Source: Leptobacterium flavescens
GTDB lineage: Bacteria; Bacteroidota; Bacteroidia; Flavobacteriales; Flavobacteriaceae
Assembly: GCF_010671605.1 (NCBI RefSeq)
Contig: NZ_JAABOO010000001.1
Coordinates: forward strand, 1,302,001 to 1,366,000
Direction of reading: 5' to 3'
Length of the DNA: 64,000 bases
The notes under the pieces were generated by a model, which saw only the letters and a list, made by a program, of their open reading frames with translations, did no database searches and was not told where the DNA came from. Positions 18,719 through 28,087 of this stretch are shown here, piece after piece (position 1 is the stretch's first letter; each line of letters opens with the position of its first letter). The translations under genes and the position numbers were made by a program.

Positions 18719-18791
18719 ATGTAACAGAAAGTTGAATTGAGGGTGCAAAAATAAACAAATTGTGATGTTTGACACACGTTTTAAGATTTTT

Positions 18792-19151
18792 TTAATAGAA
18801 ATAGAAAGCATTTTCTATTAAATCGATAGAATATGTGTTACTTTTCTTAACAACCGATATAATATCGAACCTAACCTCCACATCCAGTTTGTTTTCCACC
18901 ACATATTGGTTTGCAGCTTTGACCAGCAAGGCGATCTTTTTCTTGCTTACGGAGTCCTCAGGTCTTCCGAAATCTATCCCGCTTCTCGCCTTTACCTCAA
19001 CAACTGATAATATCCCGCCTTTTTTAGCAATAATATCGATCTCCGCCTTTTCAAAACGGTAATTCCTGCATACGATCTCATAACCTTTCCGGCTTAAATA
19101 GTCGCAAGCCAGCTCTTCTCCCTTTCTTCCTAATTCGTTATGAGATGCCAT
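18792..19151 (-). CDS. yraN: YraN (UPF0102) family endonuclease-fold protein
   Basis: 119 residues, the family length. The signature LGRKGEELACDYLSRKGYEIVCRNYRFEKAEIDIIAKK and VVEVKARSGIDFG carries the D-x(n)-E-V-K restriction-endonuclease-like active site (EIDII, VEVK). Its cellular role is unproven. The start is 3 bp from the stop of the LD-carboxypeptidase gene upstream, so both are in one transcript. Confidence 0.92.
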   Translation of the reverse strand: MASHNELGRKGEELACDYLSRKGYEIVCRNYRFEKAEIDIIAKKGGILSVVEVKARSGIDFGRPEDSVSKKKIALLVKAANQYVVENKLDVEVRFDIISVVKKSNTYSIDLIENAFYFY

Positions 19152-19154
19152 TTT

Positions 19155-20054
19155 TTAAATTCTAAGATTCAATAGCGTCCCGGACGTATTCACGTCCAGT
19201 TCCGCTTCCCTGCCAAGAATAAGGGCCCTGTTGCCCTTTACATGTCCGGAAGGAAAATTAAAAGCAACCGGAAAATCATAAGAGGAAACTATATCCAGGA
19301 TAATTTCCTTTGCGTTTTTCCCGAAGGGGATGGTATTATCATGCATATCGGTCATCCCGCCTATGACCAATCCTTTCAGTTCTTCAAAATATCCGTTGCG
19401 TTTTAAATTCATCAGCATCCGGTCTATGTGATAGAGATATTCGTCAAGGTCCTCCAGAAAGAGGATCTTTCCTTTGGTATCTATAGAAGTAGGAGATCCC
19501 AAAAGGCTGTATAGTACGGACAGGTTACCACCCACCAGTTCTCCCCTGGCCTTTCCTATTCTGTTGTACTTGCTGTTTTTTACTTCGTATTTAAGCTTCT
19601 TCCCGAAAAGAGCTCTTTTTAATGAACGCAGGGCTTTGGGTTTTAGGTTCGGAACGTCGATAGGCATGGTAGCATGCAGGCTTTGAACTCTCAGGCGATT
19701 AATATGGGAATGAAGGACGGTAATATCCGAATACCCGACGATCCATTTCGGATGTTCTATAAACCCGCTAAAATCCAATCCATCCAGGATACGAACCGTT
19801 CCATACCCTCCTTTTGCACACCAGATAGCCTTTACTTCCGGATCATCCAGAGCTTCCTGAAAGTCTTTGATACGTTCTTCATCCGTACCTCCGTATTGGT
19901 CATTCTCCAGGTCTATGGTATTCCCTATCTTTACCCGGAGGCCCCATTTTTTTAAAAGTTCAACCGCGGGTTGAATGCTTTCTATCGAAATTTTCCTTGC
20001 TGTTGCCGTAATCCAAATCAGATCTCCCTCTCGTAAATATATAGGTTCTTTCAT
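19155..20054 (-). CDS. ldcA: LD-carboxypeptidase (S66 family)
   Basis: 299 residues. The nucleophile motif VGYSDIT, the acid region LEDLDEYLYHIDRML and the catalytic His in FPSGHVKGN correspond to the Ser-Glu-His triad of S66 peptidases. The N-terminal GDLIWITATARK strand is also typical. These enzymes remove terminal D-Ala from murein tetrapeptides during cell-wall recycling in the cytoplasm. No signal peptide is seen. First gene of a likely operon with yraN. Confidence 0.88.
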   Translation of the reverse strand: MKEPIYLREGDLIWITATARKISIESIQPAVELLKKWGLRVKIGNTIDLENDQYGGTDEERIKDFQEALDDPEVKAIWCAKGGYGTVRILDGLDFSGFIEHPKWIVGYSDITVLHSHINRLRVQSLHATMPIDVPNLKPKALRSLKRALFGKKLKYEVKNSKYNRIGKARGELVGGNLSVLYSLLGSPTSIDTKGKILFLEDLDEYLYHIDRMLMNLKRNGYFEELKGLVIGGMTDMHDNTIPFGKNAKEIILDIVSSYDFPVAFNFPSGHVKGNRALILGREAELDVNTSGTLLNLRI

Positions 20055-20176
20055 TTATTAGATTATATCATTGTAAGATACTATTTTAAAGGAAAAAGCA
20101 TCTCAATTAAATTGAGAATTGTTTTAATTAATTAATTTTTAGTACATTAGAAACTTAATTAACGTGCCCAAATCTT

Positions 20177-21637
20177 ATGGAAATCTTTTCAGACTGCAAT
20201 ACTGCAAGCCTTAACCCCTATGTGCCTACAGCCGAAAATCCGTGGGACGCATCCAAGATCAATCACCTATATCGTCGTATGGGTTTTAGCGCTTCTGCTC
20301 AAACCGTAAATACCGCTCAACATCAAAATCCGTCAAATTTAGTCGATTCTTTAATCGATCAGGCGCTTAATATACCGTTGCTTACCGCTCCGGCCTGGGC
20401 TCAGTGGAACGATTCCAATTACAGTGGGGATGATGACCAGGTGAGGGATACAAAAAATACACAGGTAGAGGAATGGGCGTTGACAGTTACCAGGGGGATG
20501 ATCACCAATAATCTGAGAGACCGCCTGAGTTTTTTCTGGAGTAATCATTTTGTAACAGAATACAGGGAATACCAATGTCCCGCTTATCTATATCAGTACT
20601 ATGAAGTCCTTCAGCAGTATGCTCTGGGGAATTTTCGGGAATTTACCCGGGAAGTCGGCCTTACTCCCGCCATGTTGATGTACCTGGACGGAGGAAGGAA
20701 CCGAAGAGGGGCTCCAAATGAAAATTACGCCAGAGAGCTGTATGAGCTGTTTACCATGGGTGAAGGGAACGGATATACGGAACAGGATATCCTGGAAACT
20801 GCCAGGGCTTTAACAGGTTATACCGACAGACCGGTAGATTGCGGAACCATTTCTTTCGACACCTCCACTTTCGATCCCGGTTCCAAGACTATTTTCGGAA
20901 GGGCCGGTAACTGGGGATATGATGATGTTATTGATATTTTATTTGACGCTCATCCACGTCTGATCGGAACCTTTATCTGTACCCGCCTGTACAACTTCTT
21001 TGTAAGTCCCGTAACTAACGAACAGATCGTAGATCAGTTGGTAGATACTTTTGTGAACAACGATTTTGAAATAGCCCCCGTGCTTCGACAACTGTTTAAA
21101 AGCGAGCATTTCTTTAACGAAGAGACCATCGGGGTTGTCATAAAAAGTCATTTCGACTTTTTTATCAACTTTATCAATGAAACCGGTTTAAGTTATACGG
21201 ACGACACCCTCTCCTGGATGCTTAATTCCTGCAGACTGGCAGGTCAGCAATTATTTTCTCCGGTAGATGTTGCCGGGTGGCAACGGAACCGAAGCTGGAT
21301 AAATTCGAATTCCCTTATCCTCCGGTGGAATATGCTGGACACTCTGGTTACAAGGGCCTGGGAAGCTAATCAGGAGCAATTCAGGGATTTCGCCCTTGCT
21401 GTTGCCGGAGACACCAACGATTTTGAATTTGTCGTAAGGAGTATTTGCGGAAAGCTAATGGCCAAAGAGCTGTTTTCGGAAGCTGAAATGCAAGTGGCTT
21501 GTGATGCCTTTAAAGGAGCAATGACCGATGACCATATGACAAACGGTGCCTGGAACCTGTACAACGAACACGTACCTCTACAGGTATTTCAATTATTGAT
21601 CCATCTAATACGCCAACCTGAACTTCAACTTAAATAA
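20177..21637 (+). CDS. DUF1800 domain protein
   Basis: 486 residues. The DUF1800 hallmarks are present: HLYRRMGFSA near the start, RLSFFWSNHFVTE, and NENYARELYELFTMGEGNGYTEQDILETARALTGYT in the middle. No convincing signal peptide is seen. The gene lies 8 bp before a DUF1501 gene on the same strand; this two-gene pairing is widespread in bacteria, and both are thought to act in the cell envelope, but no biochemical function is established. Confidence 0.92.
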   Translation: MEIFSDCNTASLNPYVPTAENPWDASKINHLYRRMGFSASAQTVNTAQHQNPSNLVDSLIDQALNIPLLTAPAWAQWNDSNYSGDDDQVRDTKNTQVEEWALTVTRGMITNNLRDRLSFFWSNHFVTEYREYQCPAYLYQYYEVLQQYALGNFREFTREVGLTPAMLMYLDGGRNRRGAPNENYARELYELFTMGEGNGYTEQDILETARALTGYTDRPVDCGTISFDTSTFDPGSKTIFGRAGNWGYDDVIDILFDAHPRLIGTFICTRLYNFFVSPVTNEQIVDQLVDTFVNNDFEIAPVLRQLFKSEHFFNEETIGVVIKSHFDFFINFINETGLSYTDDTLSWMLNSCRLAGQQLFSPVDVAGWQRNRSWINSNSLILRWNMLDTLVTRAWEANQEQFRDFALAVAGDTNDFEFVVRSICGKLMAKELFSEAEMQVACDAFKGAMTDDHMTNGAWNLYNEHVPLQVFQLLIHLIRQPELQLK

Positions 21638-21645
21638 CCTACACC

Positions 21646-23259
21646 ATGTGCCAACATCATTCACCACAAAATAACAAAGACCTTTCACACGACGAAGAAC
21701 ACAAAATATGGAGTAGACGCTCCTTCCTGCAGGCACTCGGAATTGCAGGAACAGGAACCATGATGCTCGGAACCAATTCTATTTCTGCTTCTTCCGTTTC
21801 TCCTCTCACCATGGCCCTCAGCCAGGCAGAAACCGATAATATTCTGGTATTGGTGAGATTAGTGGGTGGTAATGACGGACTTAATACCATCATTCCCTTC
21901 TATGACTATGACAACTACGTAAACGCAAGACCTACCATTCACATTCCTCAGGACAGCCTGATCTGTCTTACCCAGGATTTTGCGATACCAAATTATATGG
22001 AGCCCCTTCAAGCAATGTTTGGAGAGGGTAAAATGAGAGCCATCCACGGTGTTGGCTATGACGATCCTAACCTTTCCCATTTTACCTCTTCAGACATTTG
22101 GGCAACGGCCGAAGACGAAGACCGTATCCGTAACGGCTGGCTTGGACGTTATTATGAACATTTATATCCGGATTATTTTATCAATCCTCCGGAAAATCCT
22201 GCCGCGGTACAGATCGGTAATTTTGCCAATCTTGTATTTGAAGGCTACGACAAGAATTACGCTTTTGTGCTCTCCGGAACCAATCAGTTACAGGATGTAG
22301 CCGAAAACGGTACCATGCACGATATGCTTAACCTCCCGGATTGTACTTACGGAGATCAGCTGGAGTATATGAGAGGTTCTATAAATACGACCTATACCTA
22401 TGCCGAAAAGATCCATGCTGCCTATGGCCGCGCCAGTAATGCCGTTGCCTATCAGGATACCGGTATTGCCAGGCAGCTGGCTACCGTAGCAAGACTTATA
22501 AAAGGGAACCTGGGAACCAAAGTATACATGGTAAGCCTGGGTGGTTTTGACACCCATTCCGGGCAACCCGAAAGGCATTCAAAATTAATGTCAGAACTAT
22601 CAGATGCCATGGCCAGGTTCTATGAGGATCTGGACGCCGGAGATATGTCGAAATACGTATTGGGAATGACTTTTTCCGAGTTTGGACGAAGAGTCTTTGA
22701 GAATGGATCCGAAGGTACCGATCACGGTGCCGCCGCTCCGATACTGATGTTCGGACCGGGTCTTAACGGAAATGAATTTATCGGGGAACATCCCAGTTTA
22801 AGTGCTACAGACAGAGGAAATCTTGTATCTTCCATAGATTTCCGGGATGTCTACGCCACCGTTATGGCAAAATGGCTTTGCATTGATGAAACTGTCGTTA
22901 GCGAAGCCCTTCTCGACAAACCATACGAGGCTCTGGAGCTCGGGTTTGATTGTAACGGAAGCTCCACTCCGAATCCCACCGAACAGTCTATCGGTGCTTA
23001 TATGAGGCATCGCCCCTATTATCCGGCAGAGAATACACCTTATATTTATTTTGAGCTACCTGTTACCGCTCATGTAGATATTCAATTGTACAATATGATC
23101 GGACAGCGCGTTGCATCCATTGCCAATGAGATGATGTTTTCGGGATCTCATAAGATCAACATAAAAGAAAAAATAAATACCAGACTGCATACCGGACAAT
23201 ACATTTACAGTATCAGTATTCAGGATAAGAAATTTAGTAAATCCGTAGTAATTAGATAA
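21646..23259 (+). CDS. DUF1501 protein with Tat-like signal and T9SS sorting domain
   Basis: 537 residues. WSRRSFLQALGIAGTG near residues 23-38 is a twin-arginine signal. The DUF1501 (sulfatase-like fold) core follows, with VRLVGGNDGLNTIIPF, GVGYDDPNLSHFTSSDIW, SLGGFDTHSGQ, GMTFSEFGRRV and GTDHGAAAPILMFG. The last 70 residues (VDIQLYNMIGQRVASI, HTGQYIYSISI, KSVVIR) form a type A type IX secretion sorting domain. It is expected on the cell surface. Co-transcribed with the DUF1800 gene. Confidence 0.92.
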   Translation: MCQHHSPQNNKDLSHDEEHKIWSRRSFLQALGIAGTGTMMLGTNSISASSVSPLTMALSQAETDNILVLVRLVGGNDGLNTIIPFYDYDNYVNARPTIHIPQDSLICLTQDFAIPNYMEPLQAMFGEGKMRAIHGVGYDDPNLSHFTSSDIWATAEDEDRIRNGWLGRYYEHLYPDYFINPPENPAAVQIGNFANLVFEGYDKNYAFVLSGTNQLQDVAENGTMHDMLNLPDCTYGDQLEYMRGSINTTYTYAEKIHAAYGRASNAVAYQDTGIARQLATVARLIKGNLGTKVYMVSLGGFDTHSGQPERHSKLMSELSDAMARFYEDLDAGDMSKYVLGMTFSEFGRRVFENGSEGTDHGAAAPILMFGPGLNGNEFIGEHPSLSATDRGNLVSSIDFRDVYATVMAKWLCIDETVVSEALLDKPYEALELGFDCNGSSTPNPTEQSIGAYMRHRPYYPAENTPYIYFELPVTAHVDIQLYNMIGQRVASIANEMMFSGSHKINIKEKINTRLHTGQYIYSISIQDKKFSKSVVIR

Positions 23260-23282
23260 GGTTTTTCCGGTTTACTAAAGGG

Positions 23283-23301
23283 GCCTCCTTTTTAAGGAGG
23301 C
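23283..23301 (+). terminator. Intrinsic terminator after DUF1501 gene
   Basis: An 8-bp perfect stem, GCCTCCTT (23283-23290) with AAGGAGGC (23294-23301), has a 3-nt loop and is followed by TTTTCTTTT. Confidence 0.9.
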
Positions 23302-23341
23302 TTTTCTTTTCATATCACCTTCTTTCTTCTTTCAAATTCTT

Positions 23342-23349
23342 TATTTTTG
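23342..23349 (+). promoter_or_regulatory. -7 element of metG promoter
   Basis: TATTTTTG matches TAnnTTTG and is 18 bp upstream of the metG ATG, directly after the preceding terminator. The -33 TTG is not exact. Confidence 0.5.
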
Positions 23350-23367
23350 TGGCTTTAATCTCAGAAG

Positions 23368-25428
23368 ATGTCACAAAACTCAGAAAGATATACGATTACC
23401 GCAGCTTTACCTTATACAAACGGCCCTATTCACATAGGCCACCTGGCAGGGGTTTATGTTCCTGCGGATATTTATTCACGTTATTTGCGTTTAACAGGAA
23501 ATGATGTTGCTTTTATTTGCGGAAGCGATGAGCACGGGGTAGCCATTCCGATGAAAGCTAAAAAGGAAGGCGTTTCCCCCAAAGAGCTTATCGATAAATA
23601 CCATGCAATTATCAAGCAGTCCTTTCAGGATTTTGGGATCTCTTTTGACAATTATTCGAGGACCTCAGCACCTGTTCATCATAAAACAGCTTCCGATTTT
23701 TTTAAGAAGCTCTACGAAGACGGGAAATTTGTTGAGGAAGTTACCGAGCAATTATATGACAGCGAAGCAGGGCAGTTCCTGGCCGACAGATTCGTTACCG
23801 GAACCTGTCCGAAATGTGGAAATGAAGAAGCCTATGGCGATCAGTGTGAGAACTGCGGAAGTTCACTAAACGCTACCGATCTTATTAATCCTAAATCGGT
23901 TTTAAGCGGTTCCAAACCCGATCTGAAGCAAACCAAACACTGGTTCCTGCCATTGGATCAATACAACGATTTTCTGGAAGAGTGGATATTAAAAGGGCAT
24001 AAATACGATTGGAAACCCAATGTGTACGGACAGGTAAGCAGCTGGGTAAAGGAAGGTCTGAAGCCTCGCGCAGTAACCCGCGATCTTGATTGGGGTATTC
24101 CGGTACCCGTGGAAGGTGCCGAAGGAAAAGTACTTTATGTATGGTTTGATGCTCCTATCGGATATATTTCTTCTACCAAAGAATGGGCAGAGCGCGAAGG
24201 AAAAGACTGGGAGCCTTACTGGAAAGATAAAAACACCAAGTTGCTTCATTTTATCGGAAAAGACAATATCGTTTTTCACTGTATTATCTTCCCGAGTATG
24301 TTAAAAGCTCACGGCGATTATGTTCTTCCTGAAAATGTTCCCGCCAACGAGTTCTTAAACCTGGAAGGCAACAAGCTTTCCACTTCTAAAAACTGGGCAG
24401 TATGGCTTCATGAGTACCTGGAAGACTTTCCGGGCAAACAGGATGTATTGCGCTATGCATTAACAGCCAATGCCCCTGAAACCAAAGACAACGACTTTAC
24501 CTGGAAGGATTTCCAGGCACGAAATAACAACGAATTGGTAGCCATTTTCGGAAATTTTATCAATCGCGTAGTGGTACTGACCAATAAATATTATCAGGGG
24601 ATCGTTCCGGAGCCCGGAGCTTATTCGGATGCGGATAAAGAAACCCTGGAAGAACTGAAAAACTATCCTGAAAAGATCGCGTCTTCCTTAGACAGATACC
24701 GTTTCAGGGAAGGTTCTCAGGAATTGATGAACCTTGCAAGGCTTGGGAACAAATACCTGGCCGACGAAGAGCCCTGGAAACTGATCAAGGAAGATGAAGA
24801 GAGAGTAAAGACCATTATGTATGTGGCCCTCCAAATTGCAGCCGGTCTTGCAGTGCTTAGTGAGCCTTTCCTTCCTTTTACATCCGAAAAACTAAAAGGA
24901 ATACTCGATCTTCAGAATACAAAATGGACAGATATCGCATCTAAGTATGATGGTTTAATCTCAGCTGCTCATCAGATCGGGAAAAGCGAACTGCTATTTT
25001 CTAAAATAGAAGATGCAGATATCCAGAAACAACTGGATAAACTGGAAGCGACCAAAAAGAGTAATGAAGCCGAAAATAAAGAGGTAGAACCTCAGAAAGA
25101 CACCATCACTTATGAGGATTTTACCAGAATGGATATGAGGGTAGGAACCATTATTGAGGCCGAAAAAATGCCAAAGGCAAAAAAATTACTTGTTCTTAAA
25201 GTAGATACGGGTATTGACACCAGAACCATTGTTTCGGGAATTTCGGAGAGTTTTAAGCCGGAAGAAATCATAGGTAAACGCGTTACTGTTCTTGTAAATC
25301 TCGCTCCCAGAAAACTCAGGGGTGTGGAAAGTGAAGGAATGATCCTGATGACGGAGAACAAGGAAGGTAAGATCGTATTTTTAAACCCCGATGAAGAAGG
25401 GGTAAACGACGGGGAAACGATTAATTAA
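23368..25428 (+). CDS. metG: Methionyl-tRNA synthetase
   Basis: 686 residues. The class I HIGH motif is HIGHLAG, and KMSKS appears as KLSTSKN. A knuckle with [18 protein letters not shown] binds zinc. The anticodon-binding helical domain follows, then a Lys/Glu linker (about 550-580) and a C-terminal EMAP/TRBD tRNA-binding domain starting [16 protein letters not shown]. It charges tRNA-Met in the cytoplasm. Preceded by its own promoter. Confidence 0.97.
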   Translation: MSQNSERYTITAALPYTNGPIHIGHLAGVYVPADIYSRYLRLTGNDVAFICGSDEHGVAIPMKAKKEGVSPKELIDKYHAIIKQSFQDFGISFDNYSRTSAPVHHKTASDFFKKLYEDGKFVEEVTEQLYDSEAGQFLADRFVTGTCPKCGNEEAYGDQCENCGSSLNATDLINPKSVLSGSKPDLKQTKHWFLPLDQYNDFLEEWILKGHKYDWKPNVYGQVSSWVKEGLKPRAVTRDLDWGIPVPVEGAEGKVLYVWFDAPIGYISSTKEWAEREGKDWEPYWKDKNTKLLHFIGKDNIVFHCIIFPSMLKAHGDYVLPENVPANEFLNLEGNKLSTSKNWAVWLHEYLEDFPGKQDVLRYALTANAPETKDNDFTWKDFQARNNNELVAIFGNFINRVVVLTNKYYQGIVPEPGAYSDADKETLEELKNYPEKIASSLDRYRFREGSQELMNLARLGNKYLADEEPWKLIKEDEERVKTIMYVALQIAAGLAVLSEPFLPFTSEKLKGILDLQNTKWTDIASKYDGLISAAHQIGKSELLFSKIEDADIQKQLDKLEATKKSNEAENKEVEPQKDTITYEDFTRMDMRVGTIIEAEKMPKAKKLLVLKVDTGIDTRTIVSGISESFKPEEIIGKRVTVLVNLAPRKLRGVESEGMILMTENKEGKIVFLNPDEEGVNDGETIN

Positions 25429-25537
25429 ATCCTGAACCCAGGCACTTAATCTTCGCTAACCTTAATTGAGATTTACGGGTAAATGAATCCTTCCGCTTTT
25501 TCTTGAAAAGAAAAACTATAAAATTCCCCTCCTTTTC

Positions 25538-25560
25538 CTTCGACTGCGCTCAGGATGACA
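25538..25560 (+). repeat. Dispersed repeat copy, plus orientation
   Basis: CTTCGACTGCGCTCAGGATG followed by ACA. It has the same core (TCGACTGCGCTC) as the copies at 25630-25652 and 25981-26058 and a similar ATGACA end, and lies about 100 bp before the GIY-YIG gene. Confidence 0.85.
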
Positions 25561-25629
25561 GGAGGGGTGTATACAATCCGGCATCCGATAATTCTCATAA
25601 TGTTGCATTTTTAGATAGTGTTGCATAAA

Positions 25630-25652
25630 TGTCACACCGAGCGCAGTCGAGG
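25630..25652 (-). repeat. Dispersed repeat copy, minus orientation, abutting GIY-YIG gene
   Basis: On the minus strand it reads CCTCGACTGCGCTCGGTGTG followed by ACA. It ends 10 bp before the GIY-YIG ATG and is inverted relative to the copies on the far side of that gene. Confidence 0.85.
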
Positions 25653-25662
25653 TGTATGTATT

Positions 25663-25974
25663 ATGAAATTCTACTATGTATACATATTGAGGTGTTCTGA
25701 TAATTCGCTATATACAGGTATTACCAGTAATATTGAAAAGAGGTTCAGTGAACATCAGGAAGGAAAATTAAAAAATGCTTATACTTTTTCCAGACGCCCT
25801 CTTAAGCTGGAGTTTTATCAGGAGTTCATGGAACCCGAACAAGCTATTTATTTCGAAAAGAAAATAAAGAAATGGAGCAAGGAAAAAAAGGAAGCACTCA
25901 TTAGAAAAGATTTTGATATGCTTCAAATTTTATCGGAATGCAGAAATGCAACACATTTTAAATATAAATCTTGA
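25663..25974 (+). CDS. Small GIY-YIG nuclease (UPF0213-like)
   Basis: 103 residues from the ATG at 25663. An in-frame ATG at 25618 would add 15 residues that are merely a translation of the repeat just upstream, so it is rejected. The motif is YYVYILRCSDNSLYTGITSNIEKRFSEHQEGK: the GIY and YIG strands appear as VYI and YTG, and Arg in EKRFSEH is conserved. EQAIYFEKKIKKWSKEKKEALI contains the catalytic-type Glu. It is probably a DNA-cleaving or binding protein. Inverted copies of a short repeat flank the gene. Confidence 0.85.
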   Translation: MKFYYVYILRCSDNSLYTGITSNIEKRFSEHQEGKLKNAYTFSRRPLKLEFYQEFMEPEQAIYFEKKIKKWSKEKKEALIRKDFDMLQILSECRNATHFKYKS

Positions 25975-25980
25975 TCGTAT

Positions 25981-26058
25981 CTCGACTGCGCTCGATATGA
26001 CAGAAGCTCGACTGCGCTCGATATGACAGAAGCTCGACTGCGCTCGATATGACAAAGG
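25981..26058 (+). repeat. Three tandem copies of a 26-bp repeat
   Basis: The unit starts CTCGACTGCGCTCGATATGA and ends CAGAAG. Copies begin at 25981, 26007 and 26033; the first two are identical and the third ends CAAAGG. They begin 6 bp after the GIY-YIG stop. The core is an imperfect palindrome (TCGA at both ends). There are no unique spacers, so it is not a CRISPR array. Confidence 0.95.
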
Positions 26059-26143
26059 CTCTATAATACTTCATCAAAACTTATTATTTCCTGTAGTTAT
26101 TGGTCTTTAATATGATAAAATTTTAAGCTATTTTCGCTATACT

Positions 26144-27046
26144 ATGCTCAAAATCGCCTATCATCCGATCTATAAGCATCATTTACCGGACGGACATCGT
26201 TTTCCGATGCTGAAATACGATCTCATTCCGAGGCAGCTTATTCATGAAGGAACCTGTACCGAACAGAACTTCTTTGAACCGAACTTTCCGGATCAGGAGC
26301 ATATTCTCCGTGTGCATACCAAAGAATATTACAAGGATCTCCTGGAGCAAACCTTAGATCCAAGGGCAGCGCGGAAAATAGGTTTTCCATTATCCAGAGA
26401 ATTGGTAGACCGCGAACTGCTGATTACCGACGGAACCATCAAAGCTTGCGAATTTGCACTGGAAAACGGTATTGCCATGAACATTGCAGGAGGTACACAT
26501 CATGCCTATACAGGCCATGGTGAAGCTTTTTGCCTGCTGAATGATCAGGCTGTTAGTGCACGTTATCTTCAGCATAAAAAACTGGCTAAAAAGATCCTGA
26601 TCGTAGATCTGGATGTACATCAGGGAAATGGTACGGCCGAGATATTTCAGGGAGATGAAAGTGTCTTTACTTTTTCCATGCACGGAAAGAATAATTACCC
26701 CTTTAAAAAAGAAAAAAGCGATCTGGATATCGAATTAAAAGATCATACGGGTGATAAGGAGTATCTTGATATTTTAAACAAGACTTTACCCGGGCTTATC
26801 GAGTCGCAAAAACCCGATTTTATCTTCTACCTGTCCGGGGTTGATATTATTGCAAGTGACAAACTCGGAAAATTAGGTTTGAGTGTTGAGGGTTGTAAAA
26901 AAAGAGATGAGATCGTACTGGAAAATTGCCATCGCTATCAGATCCCGGTAGAATGTAGCATGGGAGGCGGATACTCTCCCGATATCAAAACTATTGTTGA
27001 AGCACACGCAAATACCTATCGCTTGGCCCAGTCCATCTATTTCTGA
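26144..27046 (+). CDS. Histone-deacetylase-like (AcuC/HDAC) amidohydrolase
   Basis: 300 residues. The class I/II HDAC zinc-site motifs are visible: GGTHHAYTGHGEAFCLLND, then LIVDLDVHQGNGTAEIF (Asp and His zinc ligands) and LSGVDIIASDKLGKLGLS (third Asp). Bacterial relatives act on acetylated lysine, polyamines or acetoin-related substrates. No signal peptide, so cytoplasmic. The downstream PAP2 gene starts 64 bp later on the same strand. Confidence 0.9.
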   Translation: MLKIAYHPIYKHHLPDGHRFPMLKYDLIPRQLIHEGTCTEQNFFEPNFPDQEHILRVHTKEYYKDLLEQTLDPRAARKIGFPLSRELVDRELLITDGTIKACEFALENGIAMNIAGGTHHAYTGHGEAFCLLNDQAVSARYLQHKKLAKKILIVDLDVHQGNGTAEIFQGDESVFTFSMHGKNNYPFKKEKSDLDIELKDHTGDKEYLDILNKTLPGLIESQKPDFIFYLSGVDIIASDKLGKLGLSVEGCKKRDEIVLENCHRYQIPVECSMGGGYSPDIKTIVEAHANTYRLAQSIYF

Positions 27047-27110
27047 GAATTTTAATGTATTTTTAACCTCAATTCCCGTTGGGATTAACTCTCAAAAAAA
27101 TCAAGTTGTA

Positions 27111-27962
27111 ATGAAGACAAAACTTAGCCTGTTCTTTCTGTTATTTTCACTTATAGCTGCTCACGGGCAGACGCAAACTTCTTTAAACATCTCAAAAGAG
27201 CGAAATACATGGCAGACGTTTACCTACGACATGGGAAATGTCTTTAAAAGTGTAGGGCATTCCTATAGCAGGCCTGTTCACTGGAAAGGAGAGCAATGGC
27301 TTAATTTTGCAGGGGTTGCAGCAGGTACTGCCACCCTCTTTTTCGTAGATGATGAGTTTAACGACTGGGTTGACGGATTCAGGGAAGATGTTCCCAGCGG
27401 ACTCGTAGAATTCGGGAACAGATACGGAAGCCCTGAAAACAACTATGCGTTAACAGGGGCCGTATATCTGACAGGTTTATTTACTAAAAACGAAAAATTA
27501 AGAAGGACCGGGGTCCTCCTTATAGCTTCTGCAACTGCAGGTGGTTTTTTACAACAGGTAAGTAAGCGTATTATCGGAAGAGCACGTCCCAAAAGCGGGG
27601 AGTCCTCCGATGTCTTTGATCCTTTTCACCTGCAACGGGTACGCAATTTCGATTCCTTCCCATCCGGACATGCTATCCTGGCATTTACAAATGCCTATGC
27701 TATCGCCAAGCAATTTAAGAGTCCGTGGGTCAAGGCAGGGATCTATACCGTGGGTCTTATCCCCGGTTTTGCAAGGATCGTAGACGAATTCCACTGGATC
27801 TCCGATGTAGCTTTTGGTACCGTACTGAGTATCTTTATCGTAGAATCTATCGATCGCTATCTGGATTCCAAATACGATCAGAAGTACAACGATGGTGAAA
27901 AGAAAGTGAGCTGGGACCTTAATTTCGCACCTGGTCAGATTGGAGTACGGGTAACGTTTTAA
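27111..27962 (+). CDS. PAP2-family phosphatase; 3' end is the island insertion site
   Basis: 283 residues from the ATG at 27111, which gives a clean signal peptide (MKTKLSLFFLLFSLIAAHGQ). The three acid-phosphatase motifs are KRIIGRARP, FPSGH and ARIVDEFHWISDV. The N-terminal region has a conserved-looking HSYSRPVHWKGEQW block. The last 51 bp (27912-27962) are repeated at 37566-37616 with only synonymous changes, so the present 3' end was probably supplied by the inserted element. Such enzymes dephosphorylate lipid or undecaprenyl pyrophosphates in the envelope. Confidence 0.88.
   Translation: MKTKLSLFFLLFSLIAAHGQTQTSLNISKERNTWQTFTYDMGNVFKSVGHSYSRPVHWKGEQWLNFAGVAAGTATLFFVDDEFNDWVDGFREDVPSGLVEFGNRYGSPENNYALTGAVYLTGLFTKNEKLRRTGVLLIASATAGGFLQQVSKRIIGRARPKSGESSDVFDPFHLQRVRNFDSFPSGHAILAFTNAYAIAKQFKSPWVKAGIYTVGLIPGFARIVDEFHWISDVAFGTVLSIFIVESIDRYLDSKYDQKYNDGEKKVSWDLNFAPGQIGVRVTF
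27912..27962 (+). repeat. Left direct repeat of the cargo island (attL-like)
   Basis: This 51-bp segment begins TGGGACCTTAATTTCGCACC and ends with the PAP2 stop codon. It matches 37566-37616 at 48 of 51 positions. The differences are CCT/CCG, ACG/ACT and TTT/TTC, all third-codon and synonymous for the encoded WDLNFAPGQIGVRVTF end. Confidence 0.9.
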
Positions 27963-28087
27963 GGGTCAGATCGGACAGATTTTTTTCAATTGACAAGGAA
28001 GTTATTTCCATTTATTTACGATAATTAACTACTTATTCACTAGATTATTAATATATTGTATTCATATAAATTTCCTGTATCGTTAAG

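Noticed and set aside
25618-25662. Upstream in-frame start extending the GIY-YIG protein by 15 residues
   Set aside because: The extension is a translation of the inverted repeat copy; the domain begins at the ATG at 25663.
25981-26058. Short CRISPR-like array
   Set aside because: Units are directly adjacent with no unique spacers and no cas genes nearby; they are simple tandem repeats.
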